Source: Psychrobacter sp. NG25
GTDB lineage: Bacteria > Pseudomonadota > Gammaproteobacteria > Pseudomonadales > Moraxellaceae
Assembly (NCBI RefSeq): GCF_015234355.1
Contig: NZ_JADGMV010000005.1
Span: forward strand, 1-64,000
Length of the DNA stretch: 64,000 nucleotides
Direction of reading: 5' to 3'
Positions within the stretch are counted from its first letter, which is position 1, and every line of letters begins with the position of its first letter. The position numbers and the translations under genes were made by a program. Below are positions 1-8,150 of the stretch, in pieces. Under the pieces are notes generated by a model, which was not told where the DNA came from, did not search any database, and worked only from the letters and a program-made list of their open reading frames with translations.

Positions 1-60
1 GTCGTATTTTTCGCGGAATTGGACTTGGCTTTTTTCGGTATTTGGATAGGGATATAACAT
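1..60 (-). CDS. 5' end of a probable aldehyde dehydrogenase gene (partial)
   Basis: The reverse strand opens with ATG at 60 and stays open to the window edge, giving only twenty residues (MLYPYPNTEKS...FREKYD). A good ribosome-binding site (AAGGAG) lies seven bases before the ATG, so the start is credible. The opening resembles the N-terminus of ExaC/AcoD-type NAD-dependent aldehyde dehydrogenases of Acinetobacter and relatives, which begin with a short Tyr/Pro segment, then a Val/Gln-Phe-Lys/Arg stretch before the substrate domain. This is recall of a family pattern on very little sequence; the coding call is stronger than the product call. Confidence 0.4.
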   Translation of the reverse strand, partial: MLYPYPNTEKSQVQFREKYD

Positions 61-559
61 TAACTGCTCCTTGTTGTGAGAAAGGCATATTAAATGCCTT
101 CAACTGATCTTCCTGATCGAGTCTTAATTTCATGCTACTGATATTCTTATTCAAGTTAAAGCTAATTTTTACGTTAAACATTTCAATTATCTATTACTAA
201 AAGTTATAGCTTTAAATAAAGGCGGATGGGTCTCTTTGATAATGCTTTCCATGTTATTTTTTTATTAAAAGTCAAAGACTATTTAGTTAATACAAATCGA
301 CAATTTTTTATAGCTTAGTTTTTCATCGATCACTTTCAATGATTAACAAAAGCTCTGATCGTTGCGATTCAATATGCCCTAAGAAAATACAGCTGACACA
401 AGTAGGGGTAATGTGGGCAGCAAGCGAGATTGCAGAGCGCATTAATACTAATATTTTTGGGTGTTCCTCCTAAACCTGTTAATCAGCCTTAACACTAAGA
501 TTAGGGTGGTTTATTTTTTGTATTTATCAATAACAGAATCAGATAAACGATGTATTATA
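61..559. other. Gene-free upstream region
   Basis: About 500 bases with many stops in all frames. It presumably holds the promoter of the minus-strand gene starting at 60. An imperfect hairpin (AAACC at 472-476 with GGTTT near 507-512) is followed by a T-rich run and may be a weak terminator. I see no RNA gene or clear operator. Confidence 0.4.
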
Positions 560-562
560 AAG

Positions 563-655
563 AACAAATGTTTATATGTGGAACGCGGATGTATCGCTAA
601 AGACAAGGTCGAATTGATAGAGTGGTATAGCAACGCTTAAAAAAATGGTGATATA
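563..655 (+). pseudogene. Remnant of a Sel1-repeat gene
   Basis: One frame reads LYVERGCIAKDKVELIEWYSNA, then a TAA at 638-640, then KNGD. This matches the Sel1 repeat pattern (LGxMYxxGxGVxxDxxKAxEWYxKAAxxG) and is close to the last repeat of the intact protein at 793-1605. There is no start codon or upstream repeat. It looks like the leftover 3' end of a duplicated Sel1-repeat gene. Confidence 0.5.
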
Positions 656-752
656 GTCATTCCACTATAAAAGTATTACAGCGCTAACCTCGCTTGAAGT
701 ATTACATCTACACTCGGTTGCCTAGTACTACTTTTAAATTAAATCGACTATA
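652..752 (+). repeat. Dispersed ~100-bp repeat, copy A (inverted-terminal-repeat element)
   Basis: It begins TATAGTCATTCC and ends TCGACTATA, so the ends are inverted repeats, and it contains the shared core around CTCGCTTGAAGTAT and CACTCGGTTGCC. It matches copies at 5933-6039, 15437-15543 and, more distantly, 40970-41078. The inner arms AAAAGTA and TACTTTT are complementary. It ends 40 bases before the Sel1-repeat gene. It is non-coding. Confidence 0.75.
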
Positions 753-792
753 AGCTCAGCTGTGACGCTCATCAAAAACTGAATGAGAAAGA

Positions 793-1605
793 ATGATTAT
801 CATGCAAAAACTTAATAAGATATTAATTCATAAAATGATGATAGTAGGATTATCAAGTGGTTTAGCCATACCTGCTGTTGCAGATCTTGGCATTGTAAAT
901 ACTTTAATGAACAAAGGACTCGCTACTACTCAAGCCACTCTTGGCTATATGTACAGTACTGGTGATGATATTAGTCAAGATGATGTTAAAGCATTTGAAT
1001 GGACTAAAGCCGCTGCTAATAGAGGAAGGGCATTTTCCCAATATGCACTTGGAGAGATGTATAGCAATGGCACTGGTGTACGTCAAAACGATGCCAAGGC
1101 CATTGAGTGGTATGAAAAAGCTGCCAATCAGGGCAATGCTGAGATTCAATTCAATCTTGGAACTTTTTATCAGCACGGCGAAGGTATTCCTCAGGATTAT
1201 GATAAAGCAGTTCAATGGTATCGAAAATCAGCTGATAAAGGTTTTGCACTAGCTCAGTATAATCTTGCTGGAATGTACGATAAAGGCCAAGGGGTGAGTC
1301 AAGATTATGCAGAGACACTCAAATGGTTAAGAAAGGCTGCTGCTCAAGGATATGCGGGAGCTCAAAACAATATTGGTGATATGTACGAAACTGGTAGAGG
1401 GGTTAAACTTGATGATGCAAAAGCGGCTGAATGGTATCTAAAAGCTGCAAATCAAGAAATAGCCGAAGCGCAGAACAGTCTTGGCTTGATGTACTTTGAG
1501 GGCAGAGGCGTGGCGCAAGACAAAGCTCAATCCCAAGAGTGGTATAGCAAATCTTGTGACAACGGATATCAGCCCAGTTGTGATGAGTTGTCGCTAATTG
1601 AATAG
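793..1605 (+). CDS. Secreted Sel1-repeat (TPR-like) protein
   Basis: A 270-residue protein with an N-terminal hydrophobic segment ending in a plausible signal-peptidase site (IPAVA-DL), so probably periplasmic. From about residue 50 it consists of six consecutive ~36-residue Sel1 repeats, each with a leading LGxMY-type motif, GxGV, a D(Y/A)xKA block and EWYxKAAxxG. Sel1 repeats form alpha-alpha superhelices that bind other proteins; no enzymatic role is implied. Met at 793 is preceded by GAGAAAG, but Met at 802 is equally possible. It lies just outside the left end of the integrated element, and a degenerate paralogous fragment lies upstream at 563-655. The final repeat carries two cysteines (SCDNGYQPSCD), which could form a disulfide. 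Confidence 0.85.
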   Translation: MIIMQKLNKILIHKMMIVGLSSGLAIPAVADLGIVNTLMNKGLATTQATLGYMYSTGDDISQDDVKAFEWTKAAANRGRAFSQYALGEMYSNGTGVRQNDAKAIEWYEKAANQGNAEIQFNLGTFYQHGEGIPQDYDKAVQWYRKSADKGFALAQYNLAGMYDKGQGVSQDYAETLKWLRKAAAQGYAGAQNNIGDMYETGRGVKLDDAKAAEWYLKAANQEIAEAQNSLGLMYFEGRGVAQDKAQSQEWYSKSCDNGYQPSCDELSLIE

Positions 1606-1796
1606 TAGAAACTGTCATTCTAAAAAGTTAAAACAGACATTTATTTATCAAGTGTTAGCCATGAGGTTATCACTTGGCATAACTCTGTCAGCTGGAGTCG
1701 ATGAGTTCTTTGAAAGCATGAATGTTTTAGCTGAGCAGAATGGTTCTTCAAATTCAGTACACTCAATGTGCATAGATAGAGCAGGACAGAACACCA

Positions 1797-1877
1797 GATA
1801 CAACAAAGCCCCTGATATCAGGGGCTTTGGCTGCTCTATAAGTAACTATAGAACTAAATATTGGTACCAGTGGTCGG
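1797..1877. repeat. Left flank of the tRNA-Leu element: original terminator plus att core
   Basis: GATACAACAAAG...GGGGCTTT (1797-1828) and a terminal 19-bp core (1859-1877, TATTGGTACCAGTGGTCGG) both recur at 10479-10510 and 10541-10559, with a diverged spacer between them. The core equals the 3' end of tRNA-Leu including its CCA. It is therefore the displaced 3' end left by site-specific integration (attL). Confidence 0.85.
1805..1828. terminator. Perfect palindrome, likely the original tRNA-Leu terminator
   Basis: AAAGCCCCTGAT followed by its exact reverse complement, a 24-bp perfect palindrome. An identical palindrome lies at 10487-10510 just downstream of tRNA-Leu. Before integration this copy would have sat directly after the tRNA gene. 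Confidence 0.6.
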
Positions 1878-1937
1878 TACCTAACTAACGTTTTAACATT
1901 TTGATTTAAAAGGCTTTAATTTTTAATTTTATTGGTA

Positions 1938-1957
1938 GTGTACATTACAGTGTACAT
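1938..1957. promoter_or_regulatory. Operator- or arm-site-like motif, left copy
   Basis: GTGTACATTACAGTGTACAT contains two TGTACA half-sites. It matches 10412-10431 at 18 of 20 positions. One copy lies just inside each end of the element, so it could be an integrase/excisionase arm site or a regulator operator. Confidence 0.5.
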
Positions 1958-2001
1958 CAAATAGTCAATTGAGCTAATACACAGGCATTTAATTACTAAA
2001 G

Positions 2002-2043
2002 ATAGCATTACAAAAATTATTTTATATTTTTTTGTAATGCTAT
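2002..2043. other. Strong hairpin, 15-bp perfect stem, possible replication-origin structure
   Basis: ATAGCATTACAAAAA (2002-2016) is the exact reverse complement of 2029-2043, leaving a 12-base AT loop. It lies between the left att core and the AlpA/rep genes, with no gene to terminate on either side. Given the neighbouring phage-type Rep it could be part of a single- or double-strand origin; a bidirectional terminator is the alternative. Confidence 0.5.
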
Positions 2044-2084
2044 TGCAAAGCTTAAGATGACTCCCCATTATAATAGCTCACTGT

Positions 2085-2121
2085 AGTTTAAAGTCACATA
2101 ATATTATGTGTCAGCTAAACT
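2085..2121. other. Second large inverted repeat upstream of alpA/rep
   Basis: A 16-bp palindrome (CACATAATATTATGTG, 2095-2110) is flanked by a second matching pair, AGTTTA (2085-2090) and TAAACT (2116-2121). Nested symmetry like this suits a dimeric operator or a cruciform origin element. Confidence 0.5.
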
Positions 2122-2242
2122 ATGTTATTAAAGTAGACTATAAACATAACTACTAAAATTGTTGGAACTTGACGTAAGTCATCTTATATTATTGGAAGTA
2201 CTAGAGGTTATTTTGTAGTGACTAGTTAAAAGGCAGTCACCT

Positions 2243-2449
2243 ATGAAATCGAACAATATAGAGCAAATTACAATCCGAATTAGTGATGTTGTAAAAATGA
2301 CATCTCTAAGCAAATCTACTATATGGAGATGGGTCAAAGAGGGTAAATTCCCTAAGCCATCAAAGTATACTTCTACTATTACTGTCTGGCGTTATGACGA
2401 AATCCTGTCATGGATAGATAGTAAAATACCTCCGTCAGATAACGTGTAA
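2243..2449 (+). CDS. AlpA-family small HTH regulator / excisionase
   Basis: A 68-residue protein that is nearly all one MerR-like winged helix: TIRISDVVKMTSLSKSTIWRW, VKEGKFPKP, then ...TVWRYDEILSWIDSKI. This is the AlpA (Phage_AlpA) pattern. AlpA proteins activate or repress integrase and excision genes of P4-like prophages. ATG at 2243 follows AAGG; the sequence GTGACT (2218-2223) and AGTCAC (2235-2240) could pair across the ribosome-binding site. It is the first gene inside the left end, upstream of rep and in the same direction. Its targets are inferred; the two 20-bp motifs at the element ends are candidates. Confidence 0.85.
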   Translation: MKSNNIEQITIRISDVVKMTSLSKSTIWRWVKEGKFPKPSKYTSTITVWRYDEILSWIDSKIPPSDNV

Positions 2450-2482
2450 CAAGTACATTCGCATTGATAAACGTACTTGTTA
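2447..2482. other. 10-bp inverted repeat at the alpA stop
   Basis: TAACAAGTAC (2447-2456) is exactly repeated in reverse complement at 2473-2482, with a 16-base loop. Beyond the stem the flanks GTG and CAC can also pair with a bulge. It overlaps the alpA stop codon and precedes rep. There is no T run, so an origin or nick-site structure, or a translational control hairpin, is as likely as a terminator. Confidence 0.45.
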
Positions 2483-2678
2483 TACACAAATTACAATGTA
2501 TAAAGCTATCACAGTCGGCTATATGTCTACTGTGGATTTGTTGTGTCTAATTTTTATAACGGCACCTTAGCTTCATAGTAATACTTTACTTTTGTGTTAT
2601 TTTTAACATAAACATTAAGTGTTGTGTTTACAAGTACTAAGTCATAAAAATTTGATTGGTATTGTAGGACATAATGAA

Positions 2679-3704
2679 ATGATTGATTATATTAAATGTA
2701 ATTTAGAGTGTGACCATAGCTCCACAGGTATAGGTAGTAACTTTATAGCTAAGGTCTCTTTAGCCAAGTTAGCAGATAATACAGATACTACTTACGGTTT
2801 TTATACTGGACTTGAAGTCAAAGGTAAGCACAATAGCAAAATTAGAATTAGAACGTTAGGTGATAAAGCTAATAACAGGATTGAAATTGAAGGTAATTTA
2901 GCTAAGTTTTTACAAGGTCATAATTTGTTTGGAATTAATGACCCTGTTAAGCTAATTAGTTTAACTATTGAACAGCTTATAGTTGACAATTTAGGTTTAA
3001 AACCTACTAAAACACAGCTTGAAGATATTAATAATGGCTTTGTTAAGATAACAAAAATTGATATCAATCGTAACTTTCATTTGCCATCTAAAACTGAAGC
3101 AGACAAATGGATTGTTGAGGCTAAGTATGGTATGACGATGAGTTACTATGGGCACGTTAAGCAGTACAACAGCACTCTTTATTTTGGTAAAGGTGAAAAG
3201 ACTAAAGAACTTAAGTTTTATGCTAAGGGTAGTGAAATTATAGATAATAAAAGTCTAGCAGAGAGCATACAAACACCTCAGTTATTAGAGTATGCCAACA
3301 AGATGTTAAGGTTTGAAGTCAGACTTAATAGTAAGTGGCTACGTGAAAAAGAATTAAGCTATGCACGCAATTGGAATGAAGAGCTAGTAGAGTCTTTGCT
3401 TGACGAATCATTGTCTAGAATAATATTAACAGGCAATATGCGATTGAGCGATAAAATAATATTAGATTTAAAGCCTACTCTTGCAGCTACATATTATAAG
3501 TGGGTAGAGGGGTACTGTCTTAAAGATTGCTTAAAACCTAATACGTATAGTAAACATAGAAGAGAGCTGCTAGAGCATAGCATAGACATATCTATCGTAT
3601 TACCTAAATTTAAAAAGCCTACTTTAGATTTAGCTAAGGTTTTAACCGATAACGTTATAGATATACCAGAGTGGGCGTATAAGCAAGAGCTAGTTGCTTT
3701 GTAG
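2679..3704 (+). CDS. Replication initiator, filamentous-phage gene II/X type
   Basis: The preferred start is ATG at 2679 (MIDYIKCNLECDH), with AGGA about eight bases upstream; a GTG at 2619 would add 20 residues lacking family character. The 341-residue protein has the layout of phage/plasmid replication proteins of the II/X family: an N-terminal beta-rich part, a central KITKIDINRNFHL segment, SYYGHVKQYNSTLYFG, LKFYAKGSEI, and the late NKMLRFEVRLNSKWL block. Such proteins nick one strand to start rolling-circle replication. Several tyrosines (SYYGH, FYAKG) could be the nicking residue; I cannot choose one. The hairpins at 2002-2043, 2085-2121 and 2447-2482 are candidate targets. It is convergent with the membrane-protein gene pair. 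Confidence 0.75.
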   Translation: MIDYIKCNLECDHSSTGIGSNFIAKVSLAKLADNTDTTYGFYTGLEVKGKHNSKIRIRTLGDKANNRIEIEGNLAKFLQGHNLFGINDPVKLISLTIEQLIVDNLGLKPTKTQLEDINNGFVKITKIDINRNFHLPSKTEADKWIVEAKYGMTMSYYGHVKQYNSTLYFGKGEKTKELKFYAKGSEIIDNKSLAESIQTPQLLEYANKMLRFEVRLNSKWLREKELSYARNWNEELVESLLDESLSRIILTGNMRLSDKIILDLKPTLAATYYKWVEGYCLKDCLKPNTYSKHRRELLEHSIDISIVLPKFKKPTLDLAKVLTDNVIDIPEWAYKQELVAL

Positions 3705-3766
3705 TTTAATAAGGTTGCTTATATAAGTTTAAGGTATTTAAGGTAGTAATATGTTTGTAGTGCTAC

Positions 3767-4789
3767 TCAAAATAGTACATCTTCAGTTTTATATATTACT
3801 ACCTTTTTGTCCGTATTTTTATAAAAGCTAACGTTATAGTTTGCACCGCTGATGCTATGACTTATAAGCTTACTGTCTTTATCTTCAGGTTTACTAATCT
3901 CGACGAACGTATAAACGTCATTAAAATACAATAGTTTATAGTCTTGAAGGCCGTCGTAATCTTCAGCTATTTTTTGTTCTAAATGATTGTAATTATCTAT
4001 GTAGTAAGGAACTCGTACAGATAAATATATTAATATTAGGAACTTAGCTAATGCTACAATAAACATCAAAGTGCCTGCTAAAATTGCAAAAATATTAATT
4101 ATAATATATAGAATTTTGATATTGATTTTAAAGAGAATGACATCGATTTTAAAGTCATCACTTGTGCTAACTATATAATATAAATTTAGCAATAATAGTC
4201 GTATTAATACATAATTTAAATAGGTTGCTACTGGCAGTATTAAAATAACTAGCCATAATATCCCGTTAATAGTATCCATGTTTGTAAAATTTGCAAGACC
4301 ACCCATTACAAAAAATACAGTTATAGATGCAGATATAAAACTAAAGTACTTCTCATTGAATCCAAAAATCTCACCATTATCTATTCTTTCATAGCGAGAC
4401 TTCAATGCTGACTCAAAAAATAAAAATTTGTGAGAAATTAGATACATCAACGTGTATGTTCCAAACACTAGTAAAACTAACGCACCGTCTGAAATTAACT
4501 GACTTACAGAAAAGAATCTTATATAAGATAAATCAATTACAGCTAATTCTATTATTTGAATAAAAGCACCTATAGCAGTTATCCACACTAAAACAGTAGA
4601 CGTATTCTCTTTAGACCATTCGAAAACATTGACTAGATTGCTTAACTTCATAGCTCCAGAAACATTGGATAGTATACTCTCTTTGTTAGAAGTATCTATG
4701 CTAATAGGTTCAACTTCCATCAGGGTAGTAGTAGTGCTTTCAACACTATCATTATTTAAGAGGTCGTTTAATCTTGACTCTTCACTCAT
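3767..4789 (-). CDS. Multi-pass membrane protein, paralogue A, unknown family
   Basis: A 340-residue protein with a hydrophilic N-terminus (~70 residues), about five to six hydrophobic segments between residues 70 and 255, and a ~75-residue soluble tail. It shares with its neighbour at 4952-5857 the motif IQ-IEL-I--SYIRFFS--QLI-DG at the first/second membrane segments, the juxtamembrane NY-LE--IA-DY-G, LLYFND-YTF-EI-KP, and the identical last 13 residues (KKVVIYKTEDVLF). I do not recognise the family. It lies 162 bases downstream of its paralogue in the same direction and probably shares its transcript. The conserved soluble tail suggests an interaction or signalling role, but this is inference. 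Confidence 0.8.
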   Translation of the reverse strand: MSEESRLNDLLNNDSVESTTTTLMEVEPISIDTSNKESILSNVSGAMKLSNLVNVFEWSKENTSTVLVWITAIGAFIQIIELAVIDLSYIRFFSVSQLISDGALVLLVFGTYTLMYLISHKFLFFESALKSRYERIDNGEIFGFNEKYFSFISASITVFFVMGGLANFTNMDTINGILWLVILILPVATYLNYVLIRLLLLNLYYIVSTSDDFKIDVILFKINIKILYIIINIFAILAGTLMFIVALAKFLILIYLSVRVPYYIDNYNHLEQKIAEDYDGLQDYKLLYFNDVYTFVEISKPEDKDSKLISHSISGANYNVSFYKNTDKKVVIYKTEDVLF

Positions 4790-4951
4790 CAGTTAACCTT
4801 AAAACCCGAAGCCCAAAAAACTGCTAATTCAAATAGCTAAATTTTAATTTTCATATTAGTAAACTGGTTCTACTACTTAACTCAATTTCTTAAAACTATC
4901 AAATGTTTAGGTATAATATCTTCGTTCCTAAACAGTAGTACAGTACAACTA

Positions 4952-5857
4952 TTAAAAAAGTACATCCTCAGTCTTATATATGACTACCTTCTTTTTATCG
5001 TCTTGAGGTTTTTCAATCTCAATAAAGGTATATAGGTCGTTAAAATAAAGTAACTCATAATCCTGCTTTTCTATACCATTGTAATCATCTGCAATACGTT
5101 CTTCTAAATTAGTGTAATTATCTAGATTGTAGGGTCTGCTTATAGAGTCTAGTTGGGTAAGAACAAGTTTGATGGACAGCAATAAAAATATTATGAGTAG
5201 TACAAGCCCGATAAAAAAGGAATAGTACCTTGATGCCTCGACTATAAATTTGTCTGTATCGTACTTCCTTAGAACATAGAATGAGAGTGCAAATGAAACA
5301 TCTTTAACATGTAATACCAAAGCTAAAAAAGCAACATTTAATGCTAATAATATAATTGGTATATCTTGAATACTCATATAAGTATCGTAATTGTATAGAT
5401 AGTATATTGAACCCAAAAAAAATAACGATATTACAGCGAAGTAGATTACCATGCTATAGCTAGGTAGATTTACAAGATTGGTTAGGTTTAGTAGGTTCAA
5501 GTTTTTTGAAAATAGCTTTTTATATATTATAAAGATAATTGATACAAGAATTAATATTAGCACAGCTATTAATCCATCAGGAATTAACTGGTTTGCTGAG
5601 AAAAACCTAATATAACTTGTATTAATACTTCCCAATTCAATTAATTGTATTAAACCACCAAGTACTGTGGGAATGACGATAGCGGTTCCTAGGTTGTCTT
5701 TAACCTTGAAGAGTAAGTTTTTTGACATTGCACAAAGCTCATCAAGTATAGTTAAGCTTTCCTCATTAGCTTTATAGCTTACATCAAGATAATTTACGGT
5801 GTGCGCTTTAATTGATGACTCAATGCCTTTGCACGCTTTATTGTTATTAGTGCTCAA
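4952..5857 (-). CDS. Multi-pass membrane protein, paralogue B, unknown family
   Basis: A 301-residue paralogue of the 3767-4789 product, with about five hydrophobic segments and the same C-terminal tail. The start used is TTG at 5857. Alignment with paralogue A (SGAMKLSNLVNV against LCAMSKNLLFKV) shows both have a 43-48-residue hydrophilic N-terminus before this point, which argues against the internal Met at about residue 44. Paralogue A has ~17 extra residues in the tail that B lacks. It is the first gene of the pair. The duplication with a perfectly conserved C-terminus suggests both must bind the same partner. Confidence 0.75.
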   Translation of the reverse strand: MSTNNNKACKGIESSIKAHTVNYLDVSYKANEESLTILDELCAMSKNLLFKVKDNLGTAIVIPTVLGGLIQLIELGSINTSYIRFFSANQLIPDGLIAVLILILVSIIFIIYKKLFSKNLNLLNLTNLVNLPSYSMVIYFAVISLFFLGSIYYLYNYDTYMSIQDIPIILLALNVAFLALVLHVKDVSFALSFYVLRKYDTDKFIVEASRYYSFFIGLVLLIIFLLLSIKLVLTQLDSISRPYNLDNYTNLEERIADDYNGIEKQDYELLYFNDLYTFIEIEKPQDDKKKVVIYKTEDVLF

Positions 5858-5932
5858 TGTAAAATAATCCCTTATTCTGATATATGATTAGACTTTTTTG
5901 CTTTTATTTTGATTTTGCAACATCATAATGCT

Positions 5933-6039
5933 TATAGTCAATCCACTATAAAAGCGTTACAGCGTTAACCTCGCTTGAAGTATAACGTATACATCTACAC
6001 TCGGTTGCCTTGTACCACTCTTAAATTGGATCAACTATA
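5933..6039 (+). repeat. Dispersed ~100-bp repeat, copy B
   Basis: TATAGTCAATCC at the left end pairs with GGATCAACTATA at the right end (11 of 12). The interior matches copies A and C. It lies inside the integrated element, 51 bases before the secreted-protein gene at 6091, so the repeat has spread to or from the element. Confidence 0.8.
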
Positions 6040-6090
6040 GTTTTACCAATATTTTACTTGATACAACTATAATTAAATGGAAGTTTTATT

Positions 6091-6612
6091 ATGCAAAAGC
6101 AGTTCAAAGCTATAGCTGTATTGGTAGTAACTAGCGTTTTAACAAGTATCTCATATGCTAGTGACTCACTTGAAAATAATTTACTGTCAACATTAAAACT
6201 TAAGCTAAATGAGTTTGGAGATATAGAGCGTAACGGCAATCATGGTCAAGCCATTAGGGCTTATATGAATAAAGGATACATCGACAAAAAGCCTACTGTT
6301 TATCGTGCTGATTATGTAGATTATTATGTATTAAAAAAGCCAGCTTATGTACTAGGGCATGAACTAAAAGTGATTGAAGAAGAGTACATGTCAGAGTATG
6401 TCGGTTGCTGTGTGAATGAAGGTGTCGGTGTAGTGTTAAAGCTAACTGGTAGTATGCAAAAGCTAGAGAACTTCGCTCAAAAAAATAAATGTTTAGTCGA
6501 ACCTATCGACTATACTTATTATTATGAACGTCTTGGTATTGTTAATGCTATACCTGAAAAAGGTGTCTTTGTTGAAATGAGTTGTAGAATGAATGACATT
6601 CAAGGCTTTTGA
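6091..6612 (+). CDS. Small secreted protein of unknown function
   Basis: A 173-residue protein with a clear signal peptide (MQKQFKAIAVLVVTSVLTS, cleavage probably after ISYA-SD). The mature part has a conspicuous CC pair (VGCCVNEGVG) and two later cysteines, which may form disulfides in the periplasm. I do not recognise a domain. It is the only plus-strand gene in the right half of the element and stands alone. Copy B of the dispersed repeat sits immediately upstream and may provide or alter its promoter. Confidence 0.7.
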   Translation: MQKQFKAIAVLVVTSVLTSISYASDSLENNLLSTLKLKLNEFGDIERNGNHGQAIRAYMNKGYIDKKPTVYRADYVDYYVLKKPAYVLGHELKVIEEEYMSEYVGCCVNEGVGVVLKLTGSMQKLENFAQKNKCLVEPIDYTYYYERLGIVNAIPEKGVFVEMSCRMNDIQGF

Positions 6613-6807
6613 TTAAATAAAAGCTATACACTTAATGAAGACTTTTGCTACCTTACGTTACAGAAGTATACTAGCGCATATATAGCAGAGAGTACCTTAA
6701 ATTTTGTATAAGCACATAGGTTCACACTAAATAGTAGTTACAAAAAATATGAGATACTCTATCAATTTTAATGGGTTATAAGCAGTGACATTATTTTTAG
6801 AAAAGGC

Positions 6808-7419
6808 TCAGCGTTTAAAAAGCTCATATAGGCTTAAGCCGCTTTCAATAGTTCTTTGTAAATTGCTCTGACCATCACCTTGCCGACTCGTGTTGCTTTT
6901 CCGTCCGTTACCTTCATCAGATGTCGTACCATTCTTATTTGGTCCAAGTCCAAAGTCTCTATGAACCGATTCTTGCTGACCAGTATAGGGTCCGATAAGA
7001 CTTACACGTTCAGGTACAGGTTTAACTGGGTCTTCTTTCATATCACGAAAATCACGCATTGTTTTAGCTATAGGGTTGTCGTCACTATATTCGTTAGCGC
7101 ATGGATTTTTTAAACGTTCTAGGCTATTGTAGTTATTTGCTTTACCTCCCACACTTTTGTATGACTTAAAAGAAATATCTCTAGCCCACTCTGATTGATT
7201 TATATTCATTTTTATATCATTTATTTGCTGATTTACTTCATAGGTTGGTCTCATTCCTTCGTACTGCTCTAAAAGTTTTTTATTCTCTTCAATAGCCCAA
7301 TTATGAGTATTAATCATGCTTACATCGAGATAGAATTTATACTCAGTCGAGTCTTTGCATGATGTATCTGCCAATGCGGTACTGCTTATAAAAAATAGTA
7401 CTAACAATGCTTTTTTCAT
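6808..7419 (-). CDS. Secreted protein of unknown function with low-complexity C-terminus
   Basis: A 203-residue protein with a short signal peptide (MKKALLVLFFISSTALA-DT). The mature region is helical and charged around residues 25-100, with two cysteines (DTSCKD and NPCANE), then a Gly/Asn/Ser/Arg-rich linker (about 150-190) and a short hydrophobic end (GLSLYELFKR). No family recognised. It is last in a minus-strand series with 7602-8093 and 8151-8756, separated from the former by 182 bases. It may have its own promoter. Confidence 0.7.
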   Translation of the reverse strand: MKKALLVLFFISSTALADTSCKDSTEYKFYLDVSMINTHNWAIEENKKLLEQYEGMRPTYEVNQQINDIKMNINQSEWARDISFKSYKSVGGKANNYNSLERLKNPCANEYSDDNPIAKTMRDFRDMKEDPVKPVPERVSLIGPYTGQQESVHRDFGLGPNKNGTTSDEGNGRKSNTSRQGDGQSNLQRTIESGLSLYELFKR

Positions 7420-7601
7420 GTGATTACCTCAATATTTAATTATTCAAATTTAACAAAAACACCTGCCATTCAGGTTATTTTAATTATAGCTACCTTTGAA
7501 TAGATAATCATTACTACAATAGAAAAATGTTGACCTTTGATATACAACTGTATAGTAAATGGTTGTGGTTTTACGTATAAAAAGTCAGAGTAAGACCAAC
7601 A

Positions 7602-8093
7602 CTATAGTTTATTGTGAGATAAGAACTCTAATACATCAGCTATTAACTGCTTTGATAAACGACTAGGCATGTTATAAGGTGAAAAATGTAGTTGATGTTG
7701 TACATCAGCATGAACATCATTTAAGTTGATAAAGAAGTCTACGCTATCTATAACTTTTTGTTGTTCTGCTAATGGTACTTGATAGCCAATAACATCACTA
7801 ATCCGCTCAAACATAGCTTTGTTATCAAATAGGTAGTATTTTTTAATTATGACTACGAGAGCTTGCTCATGGCACGAGAAGTCAATATCTGTATTATCAT
7901 CTATCTCACTGGCATAAAAGTCTTCTACGATAGATTCAAGGGTTATATAGCCACTAAAGTCTATAGGTTTAGAGCTTGGCAAGTCCCACCATTGTTTAAA
8001 ACGGTAATAAGGTAGATTTTGTAAGCCGTAGTTATTAAGAATTTGTCTAACTGTAAAATAAACATTTTTGTTATAGCTACTAATATCATTCAA
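7602..8093 (-). CDS. Hypothetical cytosolic protein
   Basis: A 163-residue acidic protein without signal peptide or membrane segment. It is rich in Tyr, Phe and Trp early on (VYFTVRQILNNY, YYRFKQWW) and predominantly helical later. No motif recognised. It begins 57 bases downstream of the hydrolase-like gene in the same direction, so the two are probably co-transcribed and may act together. Confidence 0.7.
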   Translation of the reverse strand: MNDISSYNKNVYFTVRQILNNYGLQNLPYYRFKQWWDLPSSKPIDFSGYITLESIVEDFYASEIDDNTDIDFSCHEQALVVIIKKYYLFDNKAMFERISDVIGYQVPLAEQQKVIDSVDFFINLNDVHADVQHQLHFSPYNMPSRLSKQLIADVLEFLSHNKL

Positions 8094-8150
8094 TAATACA
8101 TGCTCCTAAAGCTGTCTAACTAATTAATAGTAAGGTCAAGGTAAGCCGAT

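Noticed and set aside
941..1252. Long second frames within the Sel1-repeat gene on both strands
   Set aside because: They come from the periodic codon pattern of the repeats and lack starts or motifs.
1598..1888. 96-codon plus-strand open frame after the Sel1 gene
   Set aside because: It runs across the palindrome and att core, has no ribosome-binding site and no protein-like pattern; it is chance or debris.
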